DNA from: Enterobacter sp. RIT418
Lineage (GTDB): Bacteria; Pseudomonadota; Gammaproteobacteria; Enterobacterales; Enterobacteriaceae
Reading direction: 5' to 3'
Length of the DNA stretch: 64,000 nucleotides
Assembly (NCBI RefSeq): GCF_003057745.1
Contig: NZ_QBJD02000019.1
Location: forward strand, 1-64,000
Shown here: piece after piece, positions 53,166-63,181 of the stretch
How the letters are laid out: each line of letters opens with the position of its first letter
How positions within the stretch are numbered: the first letter of the stretch is position 1
Notes under the pieces: generated by a model
What the model was told of the DNA's origin: nothing
The model's input: only the letters and a program-made list of their open reading frames with translations
The model's database searches: none
Program-made: the position numbers and the translations under genes

Positions 53166-54296
53166 TCAGCCGAAGTAGCTCAGGAGGGTATTGATCACCG
53201 TGCGCTGGTTAACCGGCGCGAGGTTGTAGAACAGTGGCAACCTTAGTAAGCGCTCACTTTCTTTCGTGGTATACCGGTCTTCACCCGCAAACATGCCAAA
53301 CTCTTCGCCCGCAGGGCTGGAGTGCAGCGGAATGTAGTGGAACACCGCCATAATCTCCGCTTCTTTCAGCCAGGCAATCAGCCTGCTGCGATCGTCGTTA
53401 TCGCGCAGCTTGATATAAAACATGTGGGCGTTATGAACGCAGTCGGCCGGTACGGTAGGCAGTTCGATACGCCCGGCTTTCGCCAGCGGCTCCAGCGCGT
53501 CGTAGTAGGTATGCCACAGGGACAGGCGCTGAAGATTAATGCGCTCGGCGGCCTCCAGCTGCGCCCACAGGTACGCGGCCTGCAGGTCGGCCATTAGGTA
53601 GCTTGAGCCAATATCGCGCCAGGTGTATTTGTCCACCTGACCACGGAAGAACTGGCTGCGGTTCGTGCCCTTTTCGCGGATCACTTCCGCGCGCTCCACC
53701 AGCGCGCGGTCGTTAATCAGCGTCGCGCCGCCTTCGCCGCCCGCCGTGTAGTTTTTGGTTTCATGGAAGCTAAAGCAGCCGATGTGGCCAATGGAGCCCA
53801 GCGCGCGCCCTTTGTAGGTGGACATCACGCCCTGCGCGGCGTCTTCCACCACGAATAGGTTGTGCTTTTTGGCGATCGCCATAATGGTGTCCATTTCGCA
53901 GGCGACGCCCGCGTAGTGAACAGGCACGATGACCCGCGTTTTTTCGGTTATCGCCGCTTCAATCAGGGTCTCATCAATGTTCATGGTGTCCGGACGCACG
54001 TCCACGAACACGATTTTGGCTCCGCGCAGGACAAAGGCGTTCGCCGTGGAGACGAACGTGTAGCTGGGCATGATCACTTCATCGCCGGGCTGGACGTCCA
54101 GCAGCAGCGCCGCCATCTCCAGCGAAGCCGTACAGGACGGCGTCAGCAGCACCTTGGCGCTGTGAAAACGCTGCTCCATCCACTGCTGGCAGCGACGGGT
54201 AAATCCGCCGTCACCGCAGAGCTTGCCGCTGCCCATGGCTGACTGCATATAGTCGAGTTCTGTTCCCACAACGGGAGGCGCATTAAAGGGGATCAT
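53166..54296 (-). CDS. wecE: dTDP-4-amino-4,6-dideoxygalactose transaminase
   Basis: WecE transaminates dTDP-4-keto-6-deoxyglucose with glutamate to dTDP-Fuc4N. It is a PLP-dependent DegT/DnrJ/EryC1 family enzyme; the PLP Lys is in FSFHETKNYTAGGEGG near residue 181, with VVEDAAQGV near 155 and SCTASLEMA near 55. ATG 54296 behind AGGTGA gives 376 aa as in E. coli. Its substrate is made by RffG from the RffH product, yet neither gene is in this cluster. Confidence 0.96.
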   Translation of the reverse strand: MIPFNAPPVVGTELDYMQSAMGSGKLCGDGGFTRRCQQWMEQRFHSAKVLLTPSCTASLEMAALLLDVQPGDEVIMPSYTFVSTANAFVLRGAKIVFVDVRPDTMNIDETLIEAAITEKTRVIVPVHYAGVACEMDTIMAIAKKHNLFVVEDAAQGVMSTYKGRALGSIGHIGCFSFHETKNYTAGGEGGATLINDRALVERAEVIREKGTNRSQFFRGQVDKYTWRDIGSSYLMADLQAAYLWAQLEAAERINLQRLSLWHTYYDALEPLAKAGRIELPTVPADCVHNAHMFYIKLRDNDDRSRLIAWLKEAEIMAVFHYIPLHSSPAGEEFGMFAGEDRYTTKESERLLRLPLFYNLAPVNQRTVINTLLSYFG

Positions 54297-54300
54297 CTTG

Positions 54301-54978
54301 TCACCTGTATAACCAGTAGGCGGTGGCATCAACGTTGGCGCCACTCGCGATATAACGTTTAAGCGCGGCGGTATTGCCCATTTGGGTCGCCACCCGCAGC
54401 GTCGAAAGATGTTGCCGTTGCGCCCAGTGCAGCGCCGCCTGCATGAGCTTCTCGCCCATGCCGCGCCCGGCCAAAAGCCCAATGCGGGCTTCGCGGTCAT
54501 TCAGCTTACGCAGAGTAACAAACCCGGTGATGCGGCTATCCTCTGCGCGAAAAACAAAACAGACGTGATCGAACGTGCCTTTAACCGCATTTTCTACCCA
54601 CTGGGCGTAGAAGCGGCCGCTGTCATCAGGCGCATACCAGGGCGCGCGAAAGCGGCTCAGGGCAAACGCCTCTGCGGCCATCTGGCGCAGCACCGCGATG
54701 TCCTGCTCTTTAGCCATTTCCGCACCGGGCGACGCGTGACGGCCCACGGAAAGGGAGAGATCGACCTCTCCCTCAACCATCTGAAAGCCCCGCCGCTGGA
54801 GGGCGTCCAGCAGGTCGGCACGTCCGGCGGGGACTTTAGCCTGCACGCGCTGCCACGCCGAAAAGTCAGCTTGGGTAAGCGCGGGAGCCTCCTCGCGCAG
54901 GCGCACGATGGCCGAAGGAACCGCAAAAAAGGCGCTTTCCCACTGAAGGGGTTCCAGCACGCCGTTCAGCTCACTCAA
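54301..54978 (-). CDS. wecD: dTDP-fucosamine acetyltransferase
   Basis: WecD acetylates dTDP-Fuc4N with acetyl-CoA to dTDP-Fuc4NAc, the WecF donor. It is a GNAT enzyme; the acetyl-CoA loop is [19 protein letters not shown] near residue 175 and the C-terminal [24 protein letters not shown] is nearly the same as in E. coli, while the N-terminal third is divergent. The likely start is TTG 54978, overlapping the wecC stop as TTGA, giving 225 aa against 224. An in-frame GTG at 54960 is an alternative. In E. coli rffG and rffH precede this gene; here wecC does. Confidence 0.9.
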   Translation of the reverse strand: MSELNGVLEPLQWESAFFAVPSAIVRLREEAPALTQADFSAWQRVQAKVPAGRADLLDALQRRGFQMVEGEVDLSLSVGRHASPGAEMAKEQDIAVLRQMAAEAFALSRFRAPWYAPDDSGRFYAQWVENAVKGTFDHVCFVFRAEDSRITGFVTLRKLNDREARIGLLAGRGMGEKLMQAALHWAQRQHLSTLRVATQMGNTAALKRYIASGANVDATAYWLYR

Positions 54979-56237
54979 CGCCAGACGCCTTTGGTATCAA
55001 CAACGTATTTCTGCGAAACGGCATCGGCAGGCGTTGCTTTAAACTCTTTGTGATCCACCAGCAGCACCAGAACATCCGCCGTCGCCAGCGCGTCGTCTAG
55101 CGCGGTAAGCGTGCACTTATCTGCCAGCGTCGCCGGAAGCGCATGGATATTCGGCTCAACCACCAGCGTTTCACCGCTGTGCCAGCCTGCGATTGCATCG
55201 GTAATTTCCATTGCCGGGCTTTCGCGCAGATCGTCGATGTTCGGCTTGAACGCCAAGCCGAAGCAGGCGATTTTCAGCTCGCTGGCACGCTTGCCGCTTT
55301 CGGCAAGGCAGTCCGCTACCGTGGCCTTAACCTGATTCAGCACCCAGTGCGGCTTGCTGTCGTTGACTTCGCGCGCGGTGCGGATCAGGCGAGCCTGCTC
55401 CGGGTTCTGCGCCACGATAAACCACGGGTCCACGGCGATGCAGTGTCCGCCCACGCCCGGGCCCGGCTGCAGGATGTTCACGCGCGGATGGCGGTTCGCC
55501 AGGCTAATCAGTTCCCAGACGTTAATTCCACGATCGGCACAAATTAGCGACAGTTCATTCGCAAAGGCGATGTTGACGTCGCGGAAGCTGTTTTCGGTCA
55601 GCTTGCACATTTCGGCGGTGCGGGAGTTTGTCACTACGCATTCGCCTTCGAGGAAAATCTTATATAGCTCGCTGGCGCGCGCGGAGCATACCGGCGTCAT
55701 GCCGCCGATCACGCGGTCGTTCTTAATCAGCTCCACCATCACCTGGCCCGGCAGAACGCGCTCGGGGCAGTAGGCGATGTTGATATCAGCCTGTTCACCC
55801 GCCTGCTGCGGGAAGGTGAGGTCGGGACGCGCTTCGGACAGCCACTGCGCCATCTGCTCCGTCGCGCCTACCGGCGAGGTGGATTCCAGAATGACCAGCG
55901 CACCTTTCTTTAACACGGGCGCGATGGATTTTGCCGCGGCCTCAACGAAGGCCATATCGGGCTCATGGTCGCCTTTGAACGGCGTCGGGACCGCAATCAG
56001 GTAGGCATCCGCCTCTACCGGCACGGTGCTGGCGCGCAGGAATCCGCCGTCGACGGCCTCTTTTACCACGCGATCGAGATCCGGCTCCACGATATGAATT
56101 TCACCACGGTTGATGGTTTCCACCGCGCGCGCGTTGATATCCACGCCCACAACCTGCTTTTGACGTGAGGCGAAGGCCGCCGCGGTAGGCAGCCCAATGT
56201 AGCCAAGACCAATGACAGAGATGGTAGTAAAACTCAT
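54975..56237 (-). CDS. wecC: UDP-N-acetyl-D-mannosamine dehydrogenase
   Basis: WecC oxidises UDP-ManNAc twice with NAD to UDP-ManNAcA. It is a UDP-glucose/GDP-mannose dehydrogenase family member: NAD loop [12 protein letters not shown] near residue 8, the middle domain with [19 protein letters not shown] near 207, and the catalytic Cys in [15 protein letters not shown] near 260-268. It is 420 aa as in E. coli. Both ends overlap neighbours by 3-4 bases (wecB and wecD). Confidence 0.96.
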   Translation of the reverse strand: MSFTTISVIGLGYIGLPTAAAFASRQKQVVGVDINARAVETINRGEIHIVEPDLDRVVKEAVDGGFLRASTVPVEADAYLIAVPTPFKGDHEPDMAFVEAAAKSIAPVLKKGALVILESTSPVGATEQMAQWLSEARPDLTFPQQAGEQADINIAYCPERVLPGQVMVELIKNDRVIGGMTPVCSARASELYKIFLEGECVVTNSRTAEMCKLTENSFRDVNIAFANELSLICADRGINVWELISLANRHPRVNILQPGPGVGGHCIAVDPWFIVAQNPEQARLIRTAREVNDSKPHWVLNQVKATVADCLAESGKRASELKIACFGLAFKPNIDDLRESPAMEITDAIAGWHSGETLVVEPNIHALPATLADKCTLTALDDALATADVLVLLVDHKEFKATPADAVSQKYVVDTKGVWR

Positions 56238-57364
56238 AGCGTTACCCGATTGTGTTTAAGTGCATGCAAAATACGCTCACAAGCCTGCCCATCGCCGTAC
56301 GGGTTATGGGCCCGGCTCATCGCCTGGTACTCTTCGTCATCGTGCAGCAAGCGCGTCACTTCGTCGACGATACGCTGCTTATCCGTGCCCACCAGGCGTA
56401 CCGTACCGGCTTTTACCGCCTCCGGGCGCTCCGTGGTTTCACGCATCACCAGCACCGGCTTGCCCAGAGAAGGTGCCTCCTCCTGAATGCCGCCGGAGTC
56501 CGTCAGGATCAGCCAGGCGTGGTTCATCAGCCAGACGAACGGCATGTAGTCCTGCGGTTCAATCAGCAGGACGTTCTCAACGTGCCCCAGAATGCGGTTG
56601 ACCGGCTCGCTGACGTTAGGATTGAGGTGAACCGGATAGACGATTTGCACATCTTTATTGTCGGCAGCGATGTCCGCCAGCGCGTGGCAAATCTGTTCGA
56701 AGCCGCGGCCAAAGCTTTCGCGGCGGTGGCCCGTTACCAGGATCGTTTTTTTACCGTTGTTCAAAAACGGATAGCGTGCGGCAAGCTCGGCCTTAAGATC
56801 GTCGTTGGAGAGCACCCGGTCGCGCACCCAGATTAGCGCGTCGATTACCGTATTTCCGGTAACGAAAATTTGCTTGTCGGCGATATTTTCACGGAGCAAA
56901 TTCTGGCGAGAATTTTCCGTTGGCGCGAAGTGGAACATCGCCAGATGGCCGGTGAGCGTGCGGTTGGCCTCTTCCGGCCACGGTGAATAGAGGTTGCCGG
57001 TGCGCAGGCCTGCTTCGACATGACCAACGGGAATGCGCTGGTAAAACGCGGCCAGACTGGTCGCCACGGTGGTGGTGGTATCACCATGCACCAGCACCAC
57101 ATCAGGCTTGAAGGATTCCAGAATCGGCTTGAGCTCTTGCAAAATACGGCAGGTGATCTCCGTCAACCCCTGCCCCGGCTTCATGATATTGAGATCGTAA
57201 TCCGGGACGATAGAAAAGAGAGTTAAGACCTGATCCAGCATCTCGCGATGCTGCGCGGTAACGCATACCCTTGCGTCAATATCAGGATCTCTGGCTAGCG
57301 CATGAACCAGAGGTGCCATCTTGATGGCCTCCGGCCTGGTGCCAAATACGGTAAGTACTTTCAC
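56234..57364 (-). CDS. wecB: UDP-N-acetylglucosamine 2-epimerase (non-hydrolysing)
   Basis: WecB interconverts UDP-GlcNAc and UDP-ManNAc. Family signatures are [14 protein letters not shown] at residues 7-20, [10 protein letters not shown] near 94, [10 protein letters not shown] near 113 and [22 protein letters not shown] near 288. It is 376 aa as in E. coli. The start is GTG 57364 with GAAGAGAA upstream. A stable hairpin lies in the 56-bp gap to wzzE. Confidence 0.96.
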   Translation of the reverse strand: MKVLTVFGTRPEAIKMAPLVHALARDPDIDARVCVTAQHREMLDQVLTLFSIVPDYDLNIMKPGQGLTEITCRILQELKPILESFKPDVVLVHGDTTTTVATSLAAFYQRIPVGHVEAGLRTGNLYSPWPEEANRTLTGHLAMFHFAPTENSRQNLLRENIADKQIFVTGNTVIDALIWVRDRVLSNDDLKAELAARYPFLNNGKKTILVTGHRRESFGRGFEQICHALADIAADNKDVQIVYPVHLNPNVSEPVNRILGHVENVLLIEPQDYMPFVWLMNHAWLILTDSGGIQEEAPSLGKPVLVMRETTERPEAVKAGTVRLVGTDKQRIVDEVTRLLHDDEEYQAMSRAHNPYGDGQACERILHALKHNRVTL

Positions 57365-57384
57365 ATCGATTCTCTTCGATTAGA

Positions 57385-57408
57385 CGATGAAGGCCGAAGC
57401 CTTCATCG
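57385..57408 (-). other. Stable UUCG stem-loop between wzzE and wecB
   Basis: CGATGAAGGC and GCCTTCATCG form a perfect 10-bp stem; on the minus strand the loop is TTCG closed by C-G, the very stable cUUCGg tetraloop. No T tract follows, so it is not a simple terminator. It could protect the wecA-wzzE mRNA end after cleavage or reduce downstream expression. Confidence 0.75.
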
Positions 57409-57420
57409 TAGATGGCGTTC

Positions 57421-58470
57421 TTAGTTTGTGCGGCGACGCGTTAACGCCACGCCAGCGCCAACCAGGGCACCCACGATACCCCACATGATCATCAGGAATG
57501 CGCGACGCGGGCTATCGCGTTTTACAGGTTCTTCAGGCGTTCTCAAATACCGATAGGTCTGAAAACGTGGGTCAAGCGTTGGCCCCACGTTCAGGGTATT
57601 CAACATGGCGCGGTTCTGGTCGTAATCGAGGTCAAAATCAGGGCCAACGGCCTGGAGATTTTCAAGGCGCGCCTGAAGCATTGGGCGGCCCAGGAGGAAC
57701 ATTTCCGAATCCGGCAGCTCTTCAGACGGTACGTCCGTCTCGCTGCGGGAAATGTTGCGCTGCTCAGCAATCTTCAGGGCCTGCTCCAGGTTATGTACGC
57801 GACGAGCGAAAATAGCTTGCGCGACCTCCTCCTGGCGTTTCACCTGGGCTTTCGTTTGAATGGTGCGGGCAGCCCATGCGCCTTTCAGCTCATCGTTAAG
57901 ATGGCTTGCAGCGCGCTGGCTGGCAAAAGCAACGTACTGACGCAGCAGGTTATTGGCGTCCGGCGCGGTTTCCGCGATCAGCTTTACGCTGTCGCTAACG
58001 TTGCGCAGCGCATCACCGGGCATAAACTGGATGTTGTTAATCATGTCATCCAGCAGCGCCGCATCGACTTTACTGTTTCCGGACATGCGCTGCTTGTAGT
58101 AATCCGTCTGGGACCAGAAATCGCGGCGGGTATCCCAGGAAGCCAGCTGCATGACGAACTCTTTGTAGGCTTCGTCCATTACGGAATTTTGGTCCGGCGT
58201 GGCAAGGTTCGCCTTGATATCCAGATTATTCAGAAACTGCTGCTGAGAGTAAAAACCACCGAGCATGTTCACCGTTGGCCGGTCCGTGATCGCCGTGGCG
58301 CTCCACTCCTGTTTTGCAAAGAAGGTATAGGCCAGCGCAAGCAGCGCAAAGCCCAGCGCTATCCCGACAATCCACAGCTTGCCTCTCCATAACACGCGAA
58401 ACAAACCACGAATATCCAGTTCATTTTCTGTCACTGCTGATTTCGCTTCCGCCAACGGTTGAGTCATCAT
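57421..58470 (-). CDS. wzzE: ECA chain-length regulator WzzE
   Basis: WzzE sets the chain length of ECA and cyclic ECA. It is a polysaccharide co-polymerase with two transmembrane helices, near residues 32-52 and 322-342, flanking a periplasmic domain with a coiled coil (about 205-240). The Pro-rich motif before the second helix reads RTPEEPVKRDSPRRAF near 307. It is 349 aa; a second ATG directly after the first gives 348, the E. coli length. It lies 9 bp after wecA. Confidence 0.95.
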   Translation of the reverse strand: MMTQPLAEAKSAVTENELDIRGLFRVLWRGKLWIVGIALGFALLALAYTFFAKQEWSATAITDRPTVNMLGGFYSQQQFLNNLDIKANLATPDQNSVMDEAYKEFVMQLASWDTRRDFWSQTDYYKQRMSGNSKVDAALLDDMINNIQFMPGDALRNVSDSVKLIAETAPDANNLLRQYVAFASQRAASHLNDELKGAWAARTIQTKAQVKRQEEVAQAIFARRVHNLEQALKIAEQRNISRSETDVPSEELPDSEMFLLGRPMLQARLENLQAVGPDFDLDYDQNRAMLNTLNVGPTLDPRFQTYRYLRTPEEPVKRDSPRRAFLMIMWGIVGALVGAGVALTRRRTN

Positions 58471-58479
58471 AGTCCCGGT

Positions 58480-59586
58480 TTACTTAGTTAATGTTGTGTT
58501 GTTGCCACTGTTCCGACGCATCCTGCGTTTAACACGTTTGATAAATCGCGCTACTTTCCATGCGCGCTTAATGCAATAACCGTAAAGGAAAAATGCAAGC
58601 AAGAACAATACCAACATTACCCATTCTGGAATGTAATGGTGCAAGTATTCCGCAGCGACGCCAATACCGGCCAGAATAGCCGCCGCCAGCGTAATGAGCA
58701 CGAATGCCTGACGTGAAGTGAAGCCCGCACGCATAATGAGGTGGTGAATATGCTGACGGTCCGGGGAGAAAGGACTCATTCCCTTACGCAGACGGCGATA
58801 CATGATCGCCACCATATCCATCAGCGGAATCGCGATGATCCACAGCGCGGTCACCGGGCTAATAGGGTGGGTTTTTCCCTGCGTGGTTTCGAGCAAAATC
58901 CAGATAACGGTAAAGCCGATCAGCGTACTGCCCGCATCGCCCATAAACACTTTATAGCGACGGCCCAGCGCGCCAAGGTTCAGCAGAATGTAAGGCAGGA
59001 TGGCGGCAATCATGGCAAAGCACCACATTGACAGGCTGTACTGACCGTCAAACCACAAAATAATGCCAATAGCGCCAAACGAGACGGAAGACAGGCCGCC
59101 GAGCAAACCGTCAATACCATCAACCATGTTGAAGGCGTTAATGGCGGCCCAGACGGCGAACAGCGTCAGGAAGAAGCCAAACGGACCGAGGACCAGCTCC
59201 CAGGGACCAAAAACGTAGCCCAGGCTTCTGAGATAGAGCCCGCCGACAACCATCATGATTACGCCAATGGCGGCCTGCACGGTAGCGCGGATTTTGACGC
59301 TGATATCAAAGCGGTCATCCAGCGCGCCGACTAACACCAGCACGCCCGCACACGCGAGGTAAAGCGCCGCGTGTGGAATATAGTAATCAGCAATACCGAA
59401 CGTGAAACAGATGCCCGCGTAAACTGAAATCCCCCCAACCAGTGGAATGAGGCCCTGATGACGTTTACGGAAATTAGGCTTATCCACCAACCCGATTCTT
59501 TTTGCCACCTTACGCGCGATGAACAAAAAACAGGTTGTGAATAAAAAAATACTGATCAGCTCAGTAACTGCAGTGAGTAGATTCAC
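58480..59586 (-). CDS. wecA: Undecaprenyl-phosphate GlcNAc-1-phosphate transferase
   Basis: WecA starts ECA and many O antigens by moving GlcNAc-1-P to undecaprenyl phosphate. It has 11 helices; the Mg-binding DDRFD is near residue 90, NAFNMVDGIDGLLGG near 152, the conserved FMGDAGSTLIG near 213 and the His motif RQHIHHLIMRAG near 277. It is 368 aa against 367, with GTG start 59586. It heads the ECA operon; the rho terminator lies upstream. Confidence 0.96.
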   Translation of the reverse strand: MNLLTAVTELISIFLFTTCFLFIARKVAKRIGLVDKPNFRKRHQGLIPLVGGISVYAGICFTFGIADYYIPHAALYLACAGVLVLVGALDDRFDISVKIRATVQAAIGVIMMVVGGLYLRSLGYVFGPWELVLGPFGFFLTLFAVWAAINAFNMVDGIDGLLGGLSSVSFGAIGIILWFDGQYSLSMWCFAMIAAILPYILLNLGALGRRYKVFMGDAGSTLIGFTVIWILLETTQGKTHPISPVTALWIIAIPLMDMVAIMYRRLRKGMSPFSPDRQHIHHLIMRAGFTSRQAFVLITLAAAILAGIGVAAEYLHHYIPEWVMLVLFLLAFFLYGYCIKRAWKVARFIKRVKRRMRRNSGNNTTLTK

Positions 59587-59782
59587 AATGGATTGCTCTC
59601 AACAAATGTTAGTCCCGGAAGTATAACCATGAAGCCTCTGCCTCAGAAGGAATAAAGCTCGCCTTTACTACTCCCTTTGTATGTTTTTCAATCAATTATT
59701 TCTTTGATTGTTCAAACCGGCTTATTCTCTCACCGACCGTTCGAAAATGGGAGTATGTGGTAATAGCGTATAGCCCATAAAT

Positions 59783-59812
59783 AAAAAACGCCACGTAAAA
59801 ACGTGGCGTTTA
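59783..59812 (-). terminator. Rho-independent terminator of rho
   Basis: AACGCCACGT and ACGTGGCGTT pair around four T; on the minus strand TTTTTTAT follows. It lies 16-45 bp after the rho stop. The remaining 196 bp to wecA should hold the ECA promoter; I see no gene there. Confidence 0.9.
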
Positions 59813-59827
59813 CTGGGATTATTTGCG

Positions 59828-61087
59828 TTACGAGCGCTTCATCATGTCGAAGAAATCGTCGTTGGTTTTGGTCATCGCCAGTTTATTAATGAGGAATTCC
59901 ATTGCGTCGATTTCACCCATCGGATGGATGATTTTGCGCAGGATCCACATTTTCTGCAGCTCTTCCTGAGTGGTGAGCAGCTCTTCTTTACGGGTACCGG
60001 AACGGTTGTAGTCGATAGCCGGGAAGACGCGTTTTTCAGCAATTTTACGAGACAGGTGCAGTTCCATGTTGCCTGTACCTTTAAATTCTTCGTAAATCAC
60101 TTCGTCCATCTTAGAACCGGTATCGATCAGCGCGGTTGCGATGATGGTCAGGCTGCCGCCCTCTTCCACGTTACGTGCCGCACCGAAGAAACGCTTCGGA
60201 CGGTGCAGGGCGTTCGCATCCACACCACCGGTCAGCACTTTACCAGAAGCCGGAACCACGGTGTTGTACGCACGCGCCAGACGGGTGATGGAGTCGAGCA
60301 GGATGATCACGTCTTTCTTGTGCTCAACCAGGCGTTTCGCCTTCTCGATAACCATTTCCGCAACCTGAACGTGGCGAGATGCCGGCTCGTCGAAGGTGGA
60401 AGCCACAACTTCGCCTTTCACCAGACGCTGCATCTCGGTCACTTCTTCCGGACGTTCGTCGATCAGCAGCACCATCAGCACGCAGTCTGGATGGTTGTAA
60501 GCAATGCTCTGCGCGATGTTCTGCAGCAGCATAGTTTTACCCGCTTTAGGCGGCGCGACAATCAGGCCACGCTGGCCACGGCCAATTGGTGAGGCCAGAT
60601 CCAGCACGCGAGCCGTTAAGTCTTCGGTTGAACCGTTACCGCGCTCCATGCGCAGGCGAGAGTTCGCGTGCAGCGGCGTTAAGTTCTCAAACAGGATCTT
60701 ATTGCGCGAGTTTTCCGGTTTGTCGTAGTTAACTTCATTAACTTTCAACAGCGCAAAGTAGCGTTCACCCTCTTTAGGAGGACGAATCTTACCTGAAATG
60801 GTGTCACCAGTGCGGAGGTTGAAACGGCGGATTTGGCTGGGGGATACGTAGATGTCGTCAGGGCCGGCGAGGTAGGAGCTGTCTGCAGAGCGGAGGAAAC
60901 CAAATCCGTCTTGCAATATCTCCAGCACACCGTCGCCAAAGATATCTTCGCCACTCTTAGCATGCTGCTTCAGGATGGCGAAAATGATGTCCTGCTTGCG
61001 CATACGAGCCTGGTTTTCCAGCCCCATATTTTCGCCGAGAGTGATCAGCTCAGAAACCGGCGTATTCTTTAATTCGGTAAGATTCAT
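59828..61087 (-). CDS. rho: Transcription termination factor Rho
   Basis: Rho is the hexameric RNA-dependent ATPase that ends transcription at rut sites. N-terminal helices (1-47), a cold-shock-like primary RNA site (about 48-125) and the ATPase domain are visible: Walker [13 protein letters not shown] near residue 178, Walker [15 protein letters not shown] near 260, Q loop [13 protein letters not shown] near 280. ATG 61087 gives 419 aa as in E. coli. The 341 bp upstream to trxA contain a leader ORF; rho is known to repress itself by termination in this leader. Confidence 0.98.
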   Translation of the reverse strand: MNLTELKNTPVSELITLGENMGLENQARMRKQDIIFAILKQHAKSGEDIFGDGVLEILQDGFGFLRSADSSYLAGPDDIYVSPSQIRRFNLRTGDTISGKIRPPKEGERYFALLKVNEVNYDKPENSRNKILFENLTPLHANSRLRMERGNGSTEDLTARVLDLASPIGRGQRGLIVAPPKAGKTMLLQNIAQSIAYNHPDCVLMVLLIDERPEEVTEMQRLVKGEVVASTFDEPASRHVQVAEMVIEKAKRLVEHKKDVIILLDSITRLARAYNTVVPASGKVLTGGVDANALHRPKRFFGAARNVEEGGSLTIIATALIDTGSKMDEVIYEEFKGTGNMELHLSRKIAEKRVFPAIDYNRSGTRKEELLTTQEELQKMWILRKIIHPMGEIDAMEFLINKLAMTKTNDDFFDMMKRS

Positions 61088-61175
61088 AATGGTGTGGGTT
61101 CTTAAACTCGGGGTAATACTCGAACTTAATGTTGTGAATGGTATGGCAGGGTCATCCATGCCTGTTTAGCGGCCA

Positions 61176-61277
61176 TCAACTCATGTCTGTTCGCTGCCTG
61201 GTCACAGGGAAAGAACGCAGAACTGAAACGACAAGACGGATTGAGTGACAAGCCCGGAATCTAGCAACTTCACGCAC
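61176..61277 (-). CDS. rhoL: Candidate rho leader peptide RhoL
   Basis: A 33-codon frame from GTG 61277 to TGA 61176 lies 88 bp before rho. The E. coli leader peptide RhoL is also 33 aa and ends PVTRQRKDMSR; this frame ends PVTRQRTDMS. The middle part differs because the DNA, although clearly alike, seems to be read in a shifted frame there. The RBS is poor. This may be a genuine divergent RhoL or only a conserved leader DNA with an open frame by chance. Confidence 0.45.
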   Translation of the reverse strand: MREVARFRACHSIRLVVSVLRSFPVTRQRTDMS

Positions 61278-61376
61278 TGTTTACAGCAACAACGGGAAGT
61301 ATCGGGTAAAACAAGATTCAAACAACAAGGTATGTTTAAAACGAAGTCATAGCTAACTTAGCACGACTAAAGCCGG

Positions 61377-61414
61377 GCGTCCAGAGATCCACATCATTTA
61401 GGCGCTCTGGACGC
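61377..61414 (-). other. Perfect 10-bp stem after trxA
   Basis: GCGTCCAGAG and CTCTGGACGC pair perfectly around an 18-base loop, 14 bp after the trxA stop. No T tract follows on the minus strand, so it is not a typical terminator. It lies in the trxA-rho read-through zone and could mark a processing or 3'-end stabilising point. Confidence 0.65.
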
Positions 61415-61428
61415 GCAGCCGAGAAACC

Positions 61429-61758
61429 TTACGCCAGGTTAGCGTCCAGGAACTCTTTCAGCTGACCTTTGGACAGTGCGCCCACTTTGGTCGCCGCCAC
61501 TTCGCCGTTTTTGAACAGCAGCAGGGTTGGGATACCGCGGATGCCGTATTTCGGCGCGGTGCCCGGGTTCTGGTCGATGTTCAGTTTAGCAACGGTCAGT
61601 TTGCCCTGATATTCGTCAGCGATTTCATCCAGAATCGGGGCGATCATTTTGCAAGGACCACACCACTCAGCCCAGAAATCGACGAGGGTCAGCCCGTCAG
61701 CCTTAAGCACGTCCGTGTCAAAACTGTCGTCAGTCAGGTGAATAATTTTATCGCTCAT
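61429..61758 (-). CDS. trxA: Thioredoxin 1
   Basis: TrxA is the main cytosolic thioredoxin, an electron donor for ribonucleotide reductase and others. The active site AEWCGPCKM (Cys33, Cys36), the buried Asp in SFDTDVL and the cis-Pro in [10 protein letters not shown] near residue 76 are present. ATG 61758 behind GGAG gives 109 aa as in E. coli. It is divergent from rhlB and upstream of rho, to which transcripts run on in E. coli. Confidence 0.98.
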   Translation of the reverse strand: MSDKIIHLTDDSFDTDVLKADGLTLVDFWAEWCGPCKMIAPILDEIADEYQGKLTVAKLNIDQNPGTAPKYGIRGIPTLLLFKNGEVAATKVGALSKGQLKEFLDANLA

Positions 61759-61902
61759 ATATAACTCCACAGGAATAAGCCTGGTGCGTTGGTTTCGCCC
61801 TCATCAACGACGTGTTGATGTCGCATTAACCAACTAAAGGTTGACTTTATTTCACCGGATACGCTTTCGTAAAGCAATAGTAAGCTGATATTCTACCACA
61901 CT

Positions 61903-63171
61903 ATGAGCAAAACACATTTAACAGAACAGAAGTTTTCCGACTTCGCCCTGCACCCTAAGGTGATCGAAGCCCTTGAAAGTAAAGGGTTTCATAACTGCAC
62001 GCCCATTCAGGCCCTCGCGCTGCCGCTCACGCTGGCCGGTCGCGATGTTGCAGGGCAGGCGCAAACCGGTACTGGCAAAACGATGGCGTTCTTAACGTCA
62101 ACGTTTCATTATTTACTTTCTCATCCAGCGATTGCAGACCGCAAAGTTAACCAACCGCGTGCGCTCATTATGGCTCCAACGCGAGAACTGGCGGTACAGA
62201 TCCACGCAGACGCTGAGCCGCTGGCGCAATCAACCGGGCTGAAACTGGGCCTGGCCTACGGCGGCGACGGTTATGACAAACAGCTGAAAGTGCTGGAAAG
62301 CGGCGTGGATATCCTGATTGGTACCACTGGCCGTCTTATCGACTACGCAAAACAGAACCATATCAACCTCGGCGCAATCCAGGTCGTGGTGCTGGATGAA
62401 GCAGACCGCATGTACGATCTGGGCTTCATTAAAGACATCCGCTGGCTGTTCCGCCGCATGCCTCCGGCAAACCAGCGCCTGAACATGCTGTTTTCCGCAA
62501 CCCTTTCTTATCGCGTACGCGAGCTGGCGTTTGAACAGATGAACAACGCCGAGTACGTCGAAGTGGAGCCGGAACAAAAAACGGGCCATCGCATTAAAGA
62601 AGAGCTTTTCTATCCTTCTAACGAAGAGAAAATGCGTCTGCTGCAAACGCTGATCGAAGAAGAGTGGCCGGATCGCGCCATTATCTTCGCCAACACCAAG
62701 CACCGCTGTGAAGATATCTGGGGCCACCTGGCTGCAGACGGACACCGCGTTGGCCTGCTGACCGGCGACGTTGCGCAGAAAAAACGCCTGCGTATCCTCG
62801 ACGAATTTACCCGTGGCGATCTTGATATTCTGGTGGCGACCGACGTCGCCGCGCGCGGCCTGCATATTCCTGCCGTAACGCACGTCTTTAACTATGACCT
62901 GCCGGACGACTGCGAAGATTACGTTCACCGTATCGGCCGTACCGGTCGTGCCGGGGCCAGCGGCCACTCAATCAGCCTCGCCTGTGAAGAGTACGCCCTG
63001 AACCTGCCTGCCATTGAGACCTACATCGGCCACTCAATTCCGCAGAGCAAATACAACCCGGATGCCCTGTTGAGCGAACTGCCGCCGCCGAAGCGCCTTA
63101 CCCGCCCACGCACCGGCAATGGTCCGCGTCGTTCAGGCGGCGCGCCGCGTAATCGTCGTCGTTCAGGTTAA
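61903..63171 (+). CDS. rhlB: ATP-dependent RNA helicase RhlB
   Basis: RhlB unwinds RNA in the degradosome, bound to RNase E. DEAD-box motifs in order: the Q motif with [10 protein letters not shown] near residue 28, AQTGTGKT near 50, APTRELA near 90, DEAD near 165, SAT near 197, DVAARGLH near 313 and HRIGRTGR near 337. The C-terminus is Arg/Gly-rich ([13 protein letters not shown]...). It is 422 aa against 421. The ATG has no clear ribosome site. It is divergent from trxA. Confidence 0.97.
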   Translation: MSKTHLTEQKFSDFALHPKVIEALESKGFHNCTPIQALALPLTLAGRDVAGQAQTGTGKTMAFLTSTFHYLLSHPAIADRKVNQPRALIMAPTRELAVQIHADAEPLAQSTGLKLGLAYGGDGYDKQLKVLESGVDILIGTTGRLIDYAKQNHINLGAIQVVVLDEADRMYDLGFIKDIRWLFRRMPPANQRLNMLFSATLSYRVRELAFEQMNNAEYVEVEPEQKTGHRIKEELFYPSNEEKMRLLQTLIEEEWPDRAIIFANTKHRCEDIWGHLAADGHRVGLLTGDVAQKKRLRILDEFTRGDLDILVATDVAARGLHIPAVTHVFNYDLPDDCEDYVHRIGRTGRAGASGHSISLACEEYALNLPAIETYIGHSIPQSKYNPDALLSELPPPKRLTRPRTGNGPRRSGGAPRNRRRSG

Positions 63172-63181
63172 GAAAAGATGC

